Below are positions 35,940 through 44,830 of a DNA stretch of 64,000 bases, in pieces. The stretch is taken from positions 44,252-108,251 of the forward strand of contig CAJXCU010000001.1 of the NCBI GenBank assembly GCA_913051935.1, in the 5' to 3' direction. The first letter of the stretch is position 1. Each line of letters begins with the position of its first letter. The DNA comes from an uncultured Flavobacteriales bacterium (lineage in GTDB: Bacteria > Bacteroidota > Bacteroidia > Flavobacteriales_D > Crocinitomicaceae). The notes under the pieces were generated by a model. The model ran no database searches. It was not told where the DNA came from and was given only the letters and a program-made list of their open reading frames with translations. The translations under genes and the position numbers were made by a program.

Positions 35940-36416
35940 ATGAAACAAGAGCATTCTTTTTCTTATGAGCTCCATGAAAATTGGAAAGAGCTAGCTGTTC
36001 AGGATCAAATATTGATCGATCGAGCTTTTGAGGCGATGCAATCGGCTTATGCTCCTTACAGTAATTTTAAAGTGGGTGCCTCTGTCCGTTTGGATAATGA
36101 TGCAATTGTTACGGGAAGCAATCAAGAGAATTCTGCTTATCCCTCTGGATTGTGTGCAGAGCGTGTAGTGTTATTTCATGTCGGTGCGAATTATCCAAAA
36201 CAAGTAGTTCAAACAATTTGTATTGTGGCGGAAGGTGATTTGATTCCTTCAAAGAAGTTGTTGTCTCCCTGTGGAGCATGCAGACAAGTGATGCTTGAAA
36301 CCGAAAACAGACAGAAAAATAAGATGCGGATCATTATCGTGAACCAAGATAATAGGACACTTATTCTCAAAAGTGTCATTGATCTTTTGCCCTTCGGATT
36401 TAGTGCAGGTCATTAA
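35940..36416 (+). CDS. cdd: Cytidine deaminase
   Basis: Deaminates cytidine and deoxycytidine to uridine in pyrimidine salvage. The 158-residue protein has the zinc motif in full: NSAYPSGLCAERVVLF (catalytic Glu in CAE) and LSPCGACRQVMLE for the other two cysteines. The substrate region SAYAPYSNFKVGASVRLD is intact. It is the short homotetrameric type. It is a single gene divergent from the FKBP operon. Confidence 0.95.
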   Translation: MKQEHSFSYELHENWKELAVQDQILIDRAFEAMQSAYAPYSNFKVGASVRLDNDAIVTGSNQENSAYPSGLCAERVVLFHVGANYPKQVVQTICIVAEGDLIPSKKLLSPCGACRQVMLETENRQKNKMRIIIVNQDNRTLILKSVIDLLPFGFSAGH

Positions 36417-36451
36417 ATCATTTTCCATTAGGTTTTGGAGCTTGTCGTAAC

Positions 36452-36459
36452 TATCTTTG
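36452..36459 (+). promoter_or_regulatory. -7 element (TATCTTTG) before DUF4494-pdxH-M16 genes
   Basis: TATCTTTG matches TAnnTTTG and ends 18 nt before the DUF4494 ATG. A TTTTG lies at 36433-36437, closer than the usual -33 spacing, so only the -7 element is confident. Confidence 0.6.
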
Positions 36460-36477
36460 TGGACTTAAAATTTAGTT

Positions 36478-37020
36478 ATGATCAATTGGTTTACCGTTAA
36501 ATTAAAATACACAAAACAGCTTGAGGACGGAACCCTTAAACGAGTTACAGAACCATATTTGCTTGCCGGGATGACTTTCACGGATGCTGAGGCAAGAATA
36601 TATGAAGAGCTGGGTACTAGTATTAGTGGAGAATTTTTGGTAACTGGAATTACACGAACTGATATTCATGAAATTTTCCCTTTGGATGGTAGTAATGTTT
36701 GGTATAAGTGTAAAATATCCTATGAAAGTGCTGATGCGGACGGTGGAAAGAATAAAAAAATCAATCAATTTATTTTAGTTGAAGCAAGCACAGTAAAGGA
36801 AGCGTATGATAACTTGGCGGATAATATGTCAAATTTGATGGTTGACTATAAAGTTATCTCTGTGGCTGAGTCTCCAATTGTTGAGGTTTTTTACCCAAAT
36901 GAAAGCGTTAAGAGGAACGAACCCAAAGAAGTTAAATTGGGTGGGGGTTTGTCACCGAATACTGATTTTAATCCAAACGTAGAAACTGAGGTTGTAGATG
37001 AATTAGATAACAATGAGTAA
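36478..37020 (+). CDS. DUF4494 domain protein
   Basis: A 180-residue cytoplasmic protein of the Bacteroidetes-specific DUF4494 family, recognised from NWFTVKLKYTKQLEDGTLKR, EPYLLAGMTFTDAEARIYEE and WYKCKISYESAD. The C-terminal 35 residues are acidic and variable. Function is not known. The stop overlaps the pdxH start by 8 nt, and this DUF4494-pdxH pairing hints at a link to vitamin B6 metabolism, though I treat that as weak inference. Confidence 0.85.
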   Translation: MINWFTVKLKYTKQLEDGTLKRVTEPYLLAGMTFTDAEARIYEELGTSISGEFLVTGITRTDIHEIFPLDGSNVWYKCKISYESADADGGKNKKINQFILVEASTVKEAYDNLADNMSNLMVDYKVISVAESPIVEVFYPNESVKRNEPKEVKLGGGLSPNTDFNPNVETEVVDELDNNE

Positions 37021-37660
37021 GCACCTAGACCGCCTAAGGGACGAACATAAAGATTTTGATTTAAATGCCTTGAACGATTCATTTGCGAAGGACCCTTTTA
37101 AGGCTTTCCAAGAATGGTTTGATTATGCTTGTAGCTCTAACCAACCGGAACCCAATGCTTTTTCACTGTGTTCTGTTAATTCGGAAATCAATCAGCCGTC
37201 AAGTAGAATTGTTTATCTTAAGGAGCTACGGAGAGAAGAATTTGTTTTTTACACAAATTATGAGAGCCATAAATCTGATGAGATTAGTGAAAATTCACGG
37301 GTAAGTATGCTGTTTTTTTGGCCAGGTCTGCAACGTCAAATTCGCATTCAGGGTTTTGCATCAAAAATACCGTCTGAAGAAAGTGACAGATATTTCAGTT
37401 CCAGACCACGCTCGAGTCAATTGGGTGCATGGGCTTCAGATCAATCACGACCACTTGCGTCAAGAGTAACCTTGGAACAAAAGCTGAAAGACCTTGAGAA
37501 AAAATTTCCAGAACAAATTGCTCGACCGGATTTCTGGGGCGGTTTTGGGATATCTCCTTATCGATTTGAATTTTGGCAGGGTCGACCTTCTAGATTACAC
37601 GACAGAATTGTGTTTGAAAAAGAAGAGCATTTATGGGTTTCACATCGAATTAACCCTTAA
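37013..37660 (+). CDS. pdxH: Pyridoxamine/pyridoxine 5'-phosphate oxidase
   Basis: FMN oxidase that makes pyridoxal phosphate. The 215 residues contain the FMN and substrate sites SRIVYLKELRREEFVFYTNY and MLFFWPGLQRQIRIQGFASK. They also hold RYFSSRPRSSQLGAWASDQS and the C-terminal signature WQGRPSRLHDRIVF. Length and order match the family. A YggS-type PLP-homeostasis gene lies 1.2 kb away on the other strand. Confidence 0.96.
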   Translation: MSKHLDRLRDEHKDFDLNALNDSFAKDPFKAFQEWFDYACSSNQPEPNAFSLCSVNSEINQPSSRIVYLKELRREEFVFYTNYESHKSDEISENSRVSMLFFWPGLQRQIRIQGFASKIPSEESDRYFSSRPRSSQLGAWASDQSRPLASRVTLEQKLKDLEKKFPEQIARPDFWGGFGISPYRFEFWQGRPSRLHDRIVFEKEEHLWVSHRINP

Positions 37661-37664
37661 ACAA

Positions 37665-38894
37665 TTGGAACCTACCTGTATCAGCTATAAAAGTGGATTG
37701 AGATTGGTTTACCTCCACAAGCCCAGTGAGGTAGCACATGTCGGTTATTTCTTTAGAGCTGGGAGTCGTTTTGAAAATCAAAACCAAACTGGTTTGGCTC
37801 ATTTTTTAGAACATTGTGTATTCAAAGGCACAAAAAAACGGAATGGGATTCAAACCATTTCCCGTATTGATGAGGTCGGGGGAGAACTAAACGCATACAC
37901 TGCTAAAGAAGAACTATGTTTGCATGCATCATTTCCTAAAGCCCACACTGAGAGAGCAATTGAGCTTTTGTCAGATATCTCAATTAATCCAATTTTCACA
38001 AAAAAAGAGGTTGAAAAAGAGAAGGAAATTATTTTTGATGAGATCAATTCCTATTTAGACAGTCCCTACGATAAAATTTTTGATGACTTTGAGGAGGAGT
38101 TGTTCAAGGGACATGCTTTGGGGAATAATATTTTAGGTGTAAAAGCAGATTTAGAAAATTTGAATAAAACAGATCTTGAAGGATTTGTAAAAGATTATTT
38201 TTCAAAAGAAAATCTAGTTGTTTCCTTTGTAGGAGATATTTCACTTAAGGTGATTGAACGCATGCTTAGAAAGCATCTTGATACCATGCCCGAAAAAGGT
38301 TCGCCAGTAGAAATAGATTCATTTTCTGGATACAAACCATTTCATATTTTTCGCAAGGAAGCCAATTATCAGGCACATCTTGTAATGGGCGGAATGGCGC
38401 CTAGCTATTTTCATGAAAATAGAACGGCCATGGCCATGCTGATGAATATGATTGGTGGACCTGCGATGAATGCGACGCTAAATATTTCACTGCGCGAACG
38501 CCACGTTTTGGCCTACAGTGTTGAGGCAAATTATGTGCCATACGCAGATGTTGGATTTTGGCAGATATATGTTGGTTGTGAGTCTAAGAATATTAAAAAA
38601 TCAATTAAGCTTATTGAAAAAGAATTAGATCGATTGCAAAAGAAACCAATCAGTGCTGCAAAGCTAACAAAGGTAAAGCAGCAGTTTAAAGGTCAGCTTG
38701 CATTGAGTATGGATGTGAATTCAAGTCTTATGCATAGTTTAGGAAAGAGCTTTCTCGCTTTTGGGCAAATTGATACCATCGATGAGATACATAAAAGGAT
38801 TGATAAGATTAGCGCTGTCGAACTTCAAAATCTGGCGCTGACATTTATGCAAAAATCACTGGTTTCTTCTTTGGTCTTTGACTTAAAGGATTAG
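37665..38894 (+). CDS. M16 family zinc peptidase
   Basis: Insulinase-type metallopeptidase of about 409 residues. The inverted zinc motif HFLEH is at residues 46-50 (GLAHFLEHCVFKGT), with the distal Glu in EKEKEIIFDEINSYLDSPYD. There is no suitable ATG; I propose the TTG at 37665, 4 nt after the pdxH stop. A longer reading to 37494 runs inside pdxH in another frame and has no M16 character. The second half (ISLRERHVLAYSVEANYVPY) is the usual inactive M16 repeat. The stop shares TTAG with convergent yggS. Confidence 0.88.
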   Translation: MEPTCISYKSGLRLVYLHKPSEVAHVGYFFRAGSRFENQNQTGLAHFLEHCVFKGTKKRNGIQTISRIDEVGGELNAYTAKEELCLHASFPKAHTERAIELLSDISINPIFTKKEVEKEKEIIFDEINSYLDSPYDKIFDDFEEELFKGHALGNNILGVKADLENLNKTDLEGFVKDYFSKENLVVSFVGDISLKVIERMLRKHLDTMPEKGSPVEIDSFSGYKPFHIFRKEANYQAHLVMGGMAPSYFHENRTAMAMLMNMIGGPAMNATLNISLRERHVLAYSVEANYVPYADVGFWQIYVGCESKNIKKSIKLIEKELDRLQKKPISAAKLTKVKQQFKGQLALSMDVNSSLMHSLGKSFLAFGQIDTIDEIHKRIDKISAVELQNLALTFMQKSLVSSLVFDLKD

Positions 38895-39553
38895 TTTCTT
38901 TCACCGAATATGGAGCTTCCGATGCGAATCATCGTACTCCCTTCATCTATGGCTGTTTTGTAGTCTCCGCTCATCCCCATAGATATAATGTCAAAATTTT
39001 CTCGAGCACTGAAATGATTCTCTTTTAACCCCTCGTGAATTTTTTTGAGCTTTTGAAATTCGCCTTTAATTTTTTCTTGATTCTTCGTAAACGTTGCCAT
39101 ACCCATTACCCCTCGAATCGCGATGTTATTGAGCATTTTATATTCTTCTGAACTCAATAAAACATCTGCCTCCTCTACTGAAAGACCAAACTTTGTTTCT
39201 TCGTCCGCAATATAGAATTGAAGAAGTACGTCAATAATTCTATTAGATTTTAAGGCTTGTTTATTGATTTCTTTTAGTAGCCTAAAACTCTCCACACCGT
39301 GAATCAAAGATACAAAAGGGGCAAGGTACTTTACTTTATTTCGTTGTAAGTGTCCAATAAAATGCCATTCAATCTCTTTTGGTAGAACCTCCCATTTTGC
39401 AAACATTTCTTGCACCTTATTTTCACCAAAGATTCTCTGGCCCGCATCAAAGGCTTTTTGTAGATCTTCGACAGGTTTGGTTTTAGAAACAGCAACAAGC
39501 ACAACATGCTCGGGTAGCTCTTTTTTAAATTTATTGAGGTTGGAGGCAATCAT
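38891..39553 (-). CDS. YggS-family pyridoxal phosphate homeostasis protein
   Basis: PLP-binding, TIM-barrel protein (220 residues) that buffers PLP and affects amino-acid pools. Diagnostic segments are VLVAVSKTKPVEDLQKAFDA with the PLP lysine, RIFGENKVQEM, WHFIGHLQRNKVKY, and SMGMSGDYKTAIDEGSTMIR with IGSSIFGERN at the end. The start overlaps the DUF1015 stop (TAATG). It is close to pdxH, though in the opposite direction. Confidence 0.94.
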   Translation of the reverse strand: MIASNLNKFKKELPEHVVLVAVSKTKPVEDLQKAFDAGQRIFGENKVQEMFAKWEVLPKEIEWHFIGHLQRNKVKYLAPFVSLIHGVESFRLLKEINKQALKSNRIIDVLLQFYIADEETKFGLSVEEADVLLSSEEYKMLNNIAIRGVMGMATFTKNQEKIKGEFQKLKKIHEGLKENHFSARENFDIISMGMSGDYKTAIDEGSTMIRIGSSIFGERN

Positions 39554-40773
39554 TATTTTATGTTGTAGATGGTCAGACCGCTTCGAAGTTTTGGTTCAAC
39601 CCAGGTTGATTTTGGAGGCATATATAACCCTGCGTCGGCTACAGCTTTTATTTGATTGATAGAAATTGGATAAAGCATAAATCCCAGTACAAAATTTTTC
39701 TTCTTCAACTCTTTTGCGAATGCTTGTGCACCAAAAGTGCCTGGTAAAAAGTCTATGTCCTCGCTTGTTTTTAAATCTTTAATACCTAATATTGGCTTCA
39801 AAATCAGCTCAGTTAATAAGCTCGGATCTAAAGACTTTACGGGGTGGTTTTCATCAATTAAATTTTGGTTAATTCGAAGCGCGTACCAAATGTCATTGAT
39901 CAGGAAATGCATGCTATGGTTCGTCTCGGGGGCCATTCCTTCATCGATCTTTTTGATGGTTCCCAATGCACTTATTTTAGCTAAAAAGTCTTCTGGTTTG
40001 AGGCCATTTAATGACTTTACCATTCGATTGAATGAAATTATGTTAAGTTGCTGTTCTTCAACAAAGTAGGCAAGGAAATTTTTAGAGTTCACATATTGAT
40101 TTCCTTTTGATTGGTACAATCCTGCAGATGAAGCAGATCTGTGGTGACCATCGGCGATATAAATCTCTTTTATCGGTTCAAAACATGCTTGCATATCACT
40201 GGAATGGTCATTCGACATAATCCAAAGTTCATGCTTTATTTTGTCAGTCGTTGTGAATTCATATTCCGGACGGTCCCTTGAAATAATTTCAATTAAATCT
40301 TGAATATTATTGTTTCCTGAATAAGATAAAAGTACTGGTTCTGCATTATAACCGACGACATCTAGGTAATGCTCAAATACTGCCTCTCTAGTTGTTAATG
40401 TCGCTTCATGAATTTTTATTTTTTTTGCTAAATATTCTTCAACACTTGCACCCGCAATAACACCAATGCATGAATGATTTTCCGAGGTTTGTTTATATAA
40501 ATAGAGTTTTGGTTCAGCATCTTGTATAAGTATACCATCTTGCACAAATTGATCATATCCCTTTTTTACAAGCTCAAATCTTTCTGTTGAATTGGATTTC
40601 GTTTTTTTAGAATGATCAAATTCAGGGTTAATAATGTTAAGTAAGGTCCATGGGTTGCTTTCCATTTTTGCCTTCAAAACATTTTTTTTGTAGGAGTAAT
40701 AGGGTCGGGTTGCTACAAGATGAGCCTTGTCTCGAACAGGTCGAAGCGCTTTAAATTTCGCGATTACCGCCAT
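39553..40773 (-). CDS. DUF1015 family protein
   Basis: A 406-residue conserved cytoplasmic protein. DUF1015 signatures are AKFKALRPVRDKAHLVATRP at the start, NPWTLLNIINPE, the histidine motif IADGHHRSASSAGLY near residue 210 and a Leu/Pro-rich C-terminus ending GLTIYNIK. A link to serine metabolism (SerC neighbourhoods) is common in Bacteroidetes, but no serA/serC is adjacent here. It is coupled to yggS downstream and starts 2 nt after the TonB receptor stop. Confidence 0.88.
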   Translation of the reverse strand: MAVIAKFKALRPVRDKAHLVATRPYYSYKKNVLKAKMESNPWTLLNIINPEFDHSKKTKSNSTERFELVKKGYDQFVQDGILIQDAEPKLYLYKQTSENHSCIGVIAGASVEEYLAKKIKIHEATLTTREAVFEHYLDVVGYNAEPVLLSYSGNNNIQDLIEIISRDRPEYEFTTTDKIKHELWIMSNDHSSDMQACFEPIKEIYIADGHHRSASSAGLYQSKGNQYVNSKNFLAYFVEEQQLNIISFNRMVKSLNGLKPEDFLAKISALGTIKKIDEGMAPETNHSMHFLINDIWYALRINQNLIDENHPVKSLDPSLLTELILKPILGIKDLKTSEDIDFLPGTFGAQAFAKELKKKNFVLGFMLYPISINQIKAVADAGLYMPPKSTWVEPKLRSGLTIYNIK

Positions 40774-40775
40774 AG

Positions 40776-43151
40776 TTAAAATTTATAACTCATCCCAAAG
40801 CTTGGAAGCAAAGGAAATTGATAGATTTCTTCGCTCGTGACTCTGTTGACATAAAATATGTTATTTCGATCGTAAGCATTGGTAACGCTTCCAACAAGCT
40901 CTAAAACAGTTTTGTTTTTGAATTTAAATTTCTTTTTGATGGTCACATCTAATCTGTGATAGTAAGGTAACCTTTGGCTGTTAAATTCTCCCAATAATGT
41001 TGAAATGTTATCACTGTTATTGGTAATTGGATCTGAGGTAACTCCTCCTGAGAAATCTTCCGGTTGGTAATAACCCGCTGTCGGTGTAAAGGGTAAACCT
41101 GAACCAAGGTTCCATCTCACATTGATATCAATGTCATTTTTTTCACCGAAAACATAAGACGCAACGACATTTATATTATGCCTTCGGTCAAATACTGGGA
41201 AGTATTCATTGAAGCCATCCCATCGTACATTGTGCCCATAAGAATATACGCCCCACAAAAATAAGCGTGCGTGTTTTAGGGGCATACCCCATAAATGTAA
41301 TTTATCTTTACTGTACTTAATTAAGAAATCAGCCCCTAAAGATTGACCGGATTCAATAATGAAATCTTTCTTGAATACATCGTCAATTAACTCAAAAGCG
41401 GCGACATCTTCATATAGCTTATTTTGATTGATGTTGCTGAGCTGTGAAAAGTATTTGTAATATCCTTCTATGTTTACTGTGATATTTTTACCGAGGTCAA
41501 CTTCAATTCCGGCAATGCCATGCCAAGCATATTGTAGTCCGTTGTTTACCTGTCTCGTATTACCAAATTGGTTGACAAACTGATCTTGTACATTTGTAGG
41601 CGCACTCAACAAACCGTTAAATAGGTTGATGATATCTTTATCAGAAGATGCAGAGGTGAAGTTTTGTGAAAAACGACCACCTGAAAATTTGAATCGAATG
41701 TTTTCAGAAGCATTGTATTTTGCACCAATTCTCGGTTCAAGTGATATCGTATTTAGAGAAGCATACACTTGTGCACGCATTCCGGTTTGTACAACCCATC
41801 TCTTAAATACGCCTCTGTAGTTAAAATAGCTTCCAATTTCTGTGGTAAAGTTTTCGTCTTCAATTTTTCGTCCAACTTCATTAAATGTGGTATACCTTGT
41901 ATTGAAGCCATTTAAATTAAAACCATAATTAATTTCACTTTCATTTTTCAAGAAGATGCTAAAATCAAAACCTAAATCAAAACCCCCAATACTTGAGGTG
42001 CGAGGTTCTAATTCTGCTTCGGTAAAGGTTGTGGTAAAATTGCTTCCATTTACGTGTCCTCTTATGAAAATTGGAGAACCACTAGGTACAAGTAGAAAAT
42101 TGATTCCACCACCTGCTGCATTCCAATTTAAATCTGCAATATCATAATTAACACTATCCTGATTGCTAAAACCAAAGGCACTGAATTTACTTCCTCCATC
42201 ACCAGTAAACGTTACTTTTCCATATAAATCTGTAAAATTAAAGGGCAAGCCATTTCCTTCGTTTATATTTGGATATAATGCCTCAGAAGTCACATCCAAA
42301 AGACTTTTTTTAGCTGAAAAAACATAAGAACCTGCCCGAGGTGAATCGCCTCTTTTTTTACCTAGCGGTCCTTCTAGAACTAGCTTTCCCAAGAAAGGTG
42401 ATGCCGAAGCTTTTCCCGAAAATTTCTTTCTATTTCCATCTCGATATGTGATGTCCATGATTGAGGAAATTCTACCACCATACTTTGATTCAAATCCACC
42501 CGTATATATGTCTACGTTTTTAATCAATTCCGTCTCGAATATGGAAAAGAAGCCAATGGAGTGGAAGGGGTTGTAGATCGTCATTCCATCTAGTAATATT
42601 TTATTTTGAATGGGTGTACCACCGCGCACGTATAGCTGTCCTCCCTGGTCTCCTGTAGTAATTACACCTGGTGTTACAGAAAACGCTCCGACAATATCAT
42701 TTTCAGCACCATAGCTAGGAATTCTCTCTAGCCCCTCTTTACTTATCTTTAATTTTGAAATCTCAATTTTGGTTCTTTTCGTTTTGCTTTCCGCAGAAAC
42801 TTTAACTTCGTCAAATTGTTGAACGGATTCCAACATTTTCAGCTCAAACTTTATATCAATAATATTTCTCCCACTGGTTAGATCAATATTTTGGACTTCT
42901 TCGACATATTTGAAGTTGTCTACCTTAATAAGGTAGCGTTCACTCTTGAGCTTAGGGATTTGAAAGAACCCATTCAAGTCAGTTACTGCTCCTGCTACGG
43001 TAGAACTGTCTTCTCTCAGCAACTTTACCTTTTCGTATGCCAATGGTTCTCCGTTCGATTGGTCATACACAAAACCTCTGACTGTTTTGGTTTGGCCAAA
43101 AATTTGGTTTGAAAACAATAAAAGGGAAACGCAAAGGATAAGGTTCTTCAT
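40776..43151 (-). CDS. TonB-dependent receptor with carboxypeptidase-like N-terminal domain
   Basis: Outer-membrane receptor of 791 residues. It has a signal peptide (LILCVSLLLFSNQIFGQ), a CarboxypepD_reg-like domain (about 22-110, TVRGFVYDQSNGEPLAYEKV) and a plug (about 130-235: PSYGAENDIVGAFSVTPGVI, GGQLYVRGGTPIQNKILLDG). The barrel ends GMSYKF with a terminal Phe. No SusD or substrate enzyme is adjacent. It is unlike the 17.5 kb receptor in detail and probably transports something else. A DUF4249 lipoprotein, the customary partner, is about 6.5 kb away. Confidence 0.9.
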   Translation of the reverse strand: MKNLILCVSLLLFSNQIFGQTKTVRGFVYDQSNGEPLAYEKVKLLREDSSTVAGAVTDLNGFFQIPKLKSERYLIKVDNFKYVEEVQNIDLTSGRNIIDIKFELKMLESVQQFDEVKVSAESKTKRTKIEISKLKISKEGLERIPSYGAENDIVGAFSVTPGVITTGDQGGQLYVRGGTPIQNKILLDGMTIYNPFHSIGFFSIFETELIKNVDIYTGGFESKYGGRISSIMDITYRDGNRKKFSGKASASPFLGKLVLEGPLGKKRGDSPRAGSYVFSAKKSLLDVTSEALYPNINEGNGLPFNFTDLYGKVTFTGDGGSKFSAFGFSNQDSVNYDIADLNWNAAGGGINFLLVPSGSPIFIRGHVNGSNFTTTFTEAELEPRTSSIGGFDLGFDFSIFLKNESEINYGFNLNGFNTRYTTFNEVGRKIEDENFTTEIGSYFNYRGVFKRWVVQTGMRAQVYASLNTISLEPRIGAKYNASENIRFKFSGGRFSQNFTSASSDKDIINLFNGLLSAPTNVQDQFVNQFGNTRQVNNGLQYAWHGIAGIEVDLGKNITVNIEGYYKYFSQLSNINQNKLYEDVAAFELIDDVFKKDFIIESGQSLGADFLIKYSKDKLHLWGMPLKHARLFLWGVYSYGHNVRWDGFNEYFPVFDRRHNINVVASYVFGEKNDIDINVRWNLGSGLPFTPTAGYYQPEDFSGGVTSDPITNNSDNISTLLGEFNSQRLPYYHRLDVTIKKKFKFKNKTVLELVGSVTNAYDRNNIFYVNRVTSEEIYQFPLLPSFGMSYKF

Positions 43152-43170
43152 AGTATAGTGATGTAGGGTG

Positions 43171-43178
43171 CAAATTTA
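43171..43178 (-). promoter_or_regulatory. -7 element (TAAATTTG) of TonB receptor operon
   Basis: Reverse-strand TAAATTTG fits TAnnTTTG and ends 19 nt before the receptor start codon. No clear -33 TTTG was found. It is back to back with the osmC promoter. Confidence 0.6.
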
Positions 43179-43194
43179 GTGAATTGTTTGCAAT

Positions 43195-43224
43195 TTTGAG
43201 TGGTGTGCTAAATAACTACCTTTG
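43195..43224 (+). promoter_or_regulatory. Bacteroidetes-type promoter of OsmC gene
   Basis: TTTG (43195-43198), 18 nt, TACCTTTG (43217-43224): a good -33/-7 pair. It decides the OsmC start, because the upstream in-frame TTG at 43222 lies inside the promoter, so translation should begin at the ATG at 43255. Confidence 0.75.
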
Positions 43225-43254
43225 AGCAGTAATTTACACCTAAAATATGACACC

Positions 43255-43665
43255 ATGGATATGGAATTGAATAGAATTGAAGCACCCTATGTATTTGAAT
43301 TAAACACGAAAAATGATTTGTCTTTGGTACTCGATTCTTCTGCGGATTTAGAGGGAAAGAATAAGGGTATGACCCCTATGCAATTGCTTCTTGGTGGTTT
43401 AATGGGATGTATGTCCATTGATGTAATACTTGTGCTAAAGAAACAAAAAATAGTACCGAAGGTTTACCGCGTGGAGGCAGATGCTAAAAAGAAAGAGGGT
43501 GTTCCTACCCCCTTTGAACAAATTCATTTTAATGTGTTTATAGACAAAGAGATTGATTTCAAGCGTGTAGATCGAGCGCTAGATTTATCACTCAATAAAT
43601 ATTGCTCAGTTCGCGCGAGTCTTCATCCAAACATTCGTATCAGCTATGAGATACATGGTGTTTAG
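43255..43665 (+). CDS. OsmC family protein
   Basis: Predicted thiol peroxidase or redox protein of 136 residues. The OsmC/Ohr fold pattern is seen in GKNKGMTPMQLLLGGLMGCM (first cysteine in GCMSID) and in LDLSLNKYCSVRASLHPNI with the second cysteine (KYCSV). These two cysteines are the usual catalytic pair. Substrate range (organic hydroperoxides versus others) cannot be set. Divergent from the TonB receptor; its stop overlaps the convergent ftsY stop by 4 nt as TTAG. Confidence 0.88.
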   Translation: MDMELNRIEAPYVFELNTKNDLSLVLDSSADLEGKNKGMTPMQLLLGGLMGCMSIDVILVLKKQKIVPKVYRVEADAKKKEGVPTPFEQIHFNVFIDKEIDFKRVDRALDLSLNKYCSVRASLHPNIRISYEIHGV

Positions 43666-44612
43666 GAAAACAAGGAGTCGACAAATGATTTTTTGTCAAA
43701 AAGTTGTAAGTCTTCCATTTGCTCACCCACGCCAATATATTTGACAGGTATTTGCATCTGGTCTGAGATTCCGATAATTACGCCACCTTTTGCAGTTCCG
43801 TCTAGTTTTGTTACTGCCAGTGCATTGATATCCGTTGCCTGAGAGAATTGTTTGGCTTGCTCGAATGCGTTCTGACCCGTAGAACCATCAATTACTAAAA
43901 GAATTTCATGTGGCGCAGTTGGGATAACTTTTTTCATTACATTTTTAATCTTAGAAAGTTCATTCATAAGATTTACTTTATTATGTAGCCTTCCTGCTGT
44001 GTCAATAATGACGACATCTGCATTTTGAGCCTTGGCGGATTGAAGAGTATCAAAAGCAACACTTGCCGGGTCTGCACCCATACCTTGTTGAATGATCGGA
44101 ACGCCAACACGCTCAGACCATATATTAAGCTGATCTACTGCGGCAGCTCTAAAGGTATCTGAAGCACCTAAAACAACCTTTTTGTTTGCTGCTTTAAATT
44201 GATGGGCGAGTTTACCAATAGTGGTTGTTTTGCCCACGCCATTTACACCAACAACCATAATCACGTACGGTTCTTTTTCTATGTCATGATGTGATGTAGA
44301 AATGTAATCGGAATCATTTTCTTCAAGAAGTTTTGCAATTTCTTCTTTTAGAATGTTTTGAAGTTCATCTGTTCCCAGAACTTTATCTTTTTTAACACGA
44401 CTTTCAATTTTCTCGATAATTTTCAGTGTGGTCTCAACACCAACATCTGAGGATATGAGTACCTCTTCGAGTTCGTCAAGTACCTCCTCATCTACTTTGG
44501 ATTTTCCAATAATGGTTCTAGCCAGCTTGGAAAGGAAAGATGTTTTGGTTTTTTCCAGTCCTTTATCAAGTGTCTCTTTCCTTGGTTTCGAGAAAAAATC
44601 AAAAAGTCCCAT
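43662..44612 (-). CDS. ftsY: Signal recognition particle receptor FtsY
   Basis: GTPase that docks SRP-ribosome complexes at the inner membrane. The 316-residue protein has a short N domain, then GTPase motifs G1 VVGVNGVGKTTTIGKLAHQ, DTFRAAAVDQLNIWSER, G3 IIDTAGRLHNKVNLMNEL and G4 VTKLDGTAKGGVI, and the C-terminal IGVGEQMEDLQLFD. It lacks the acidic A domain of E. coli FtsY, which is normal here. It follows DUF4295-rpmG-rpmB, the standard Bacteroidetes neighbourhood, but an intrinsic terminator lies between them. Confidence 0.97.
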   Translation of the reverse strand: MGLFDFFSKPRKETLDKGLEKTKTSFLSKLARTIIGKSKVDEEVLDELEEVLISSDVGVETTLKIIEKIESRVKKDKVLGTDELQNILKEEIAKLLEENDSDYISTSHHDIEKEPYVIMVVGVNGVGKTTTIGKLAHQFKAANKKVVLGASDTFRAAAVDQLNIWSERVGVPIIQQGMGADPASVAFDTLQSAKAQNADVVIIDTAGRLHNKVNLMNELSKIKNVMKKVIPTAPHEILLVIDGSTGQNAFEQAKQFSQATDINALAVTKLDGTAKGGVIIGISDQMQIPVKYIGVGEQMEDLQLFDKKSFVDSLFS

Positions 44613-44620
44613 ATGATTGT

Positions 44621-44647
44621 AAAAAAAAAGCTCCCAAAGGAAGCTTT
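44621..44647 (-). terminator. Intrinsic terminator/attenuator between DUF4295 and ftsY
   Basis: On the reverse strand AAAGCT...AGCTTT (44642-44647 and 44627-44632) forms a hairpin with inner GG/CC pairs and is followed by a run of T (44621-44629). It lies 22 nt past the DUF4295 stop and just before the ftsY ATG, so ftsY must depend on read-through or a weak local promoter. Confidence 0.7.
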
Positions 44648-44668
44648 ATAAATAATTTTAGTAGTCTT

Positions 44669-44824
44669 TTAGCTTTTGCTAAACCACTCTTTAACTTTGT
44701 CATTATGTACGATTCCCTCTTTAAAAGAGTAAGCACCAGATTTATCTGACTTTACCATTTTAATTACTTTGGTGTGGGCTTTACCTCCACCTTTCTGTAA
44801 ACTTGCAACTACTTTCTTTGCCAT
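44669..44824 (-). CDS. DUF4295 protein, small ribosomal-operon protein
   Basis: A 51-residue basic protein: it starts MAKKVVASLQKGGGKAHTKV and ends VKEWFSKS. This is the Bacteroidetes DUF4295 family that always lies between L33 and ftsY. It is probably ribosome-associated because of its size, charge and operon, though its exact role is unknown to me. It starts 6 nt after the rpmG stop. Its length falls below usual gene-finding thresholds. Confidence 0.92.
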   Translation of the reverse strand: MAKKVVASLQKGGGKAHTKVIKMVKSDKSGAYSFKEGIVHNDKVKEWFSKS

Positions 44825-44830
44825 GACAAA

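Noticed and set aside
37494..37664. Longer M16 peptidase frame within pdxH
   Set aside because: No M16 similarity and in another frame of a well-conserved pdxH; the TTG at 37665 fits better.
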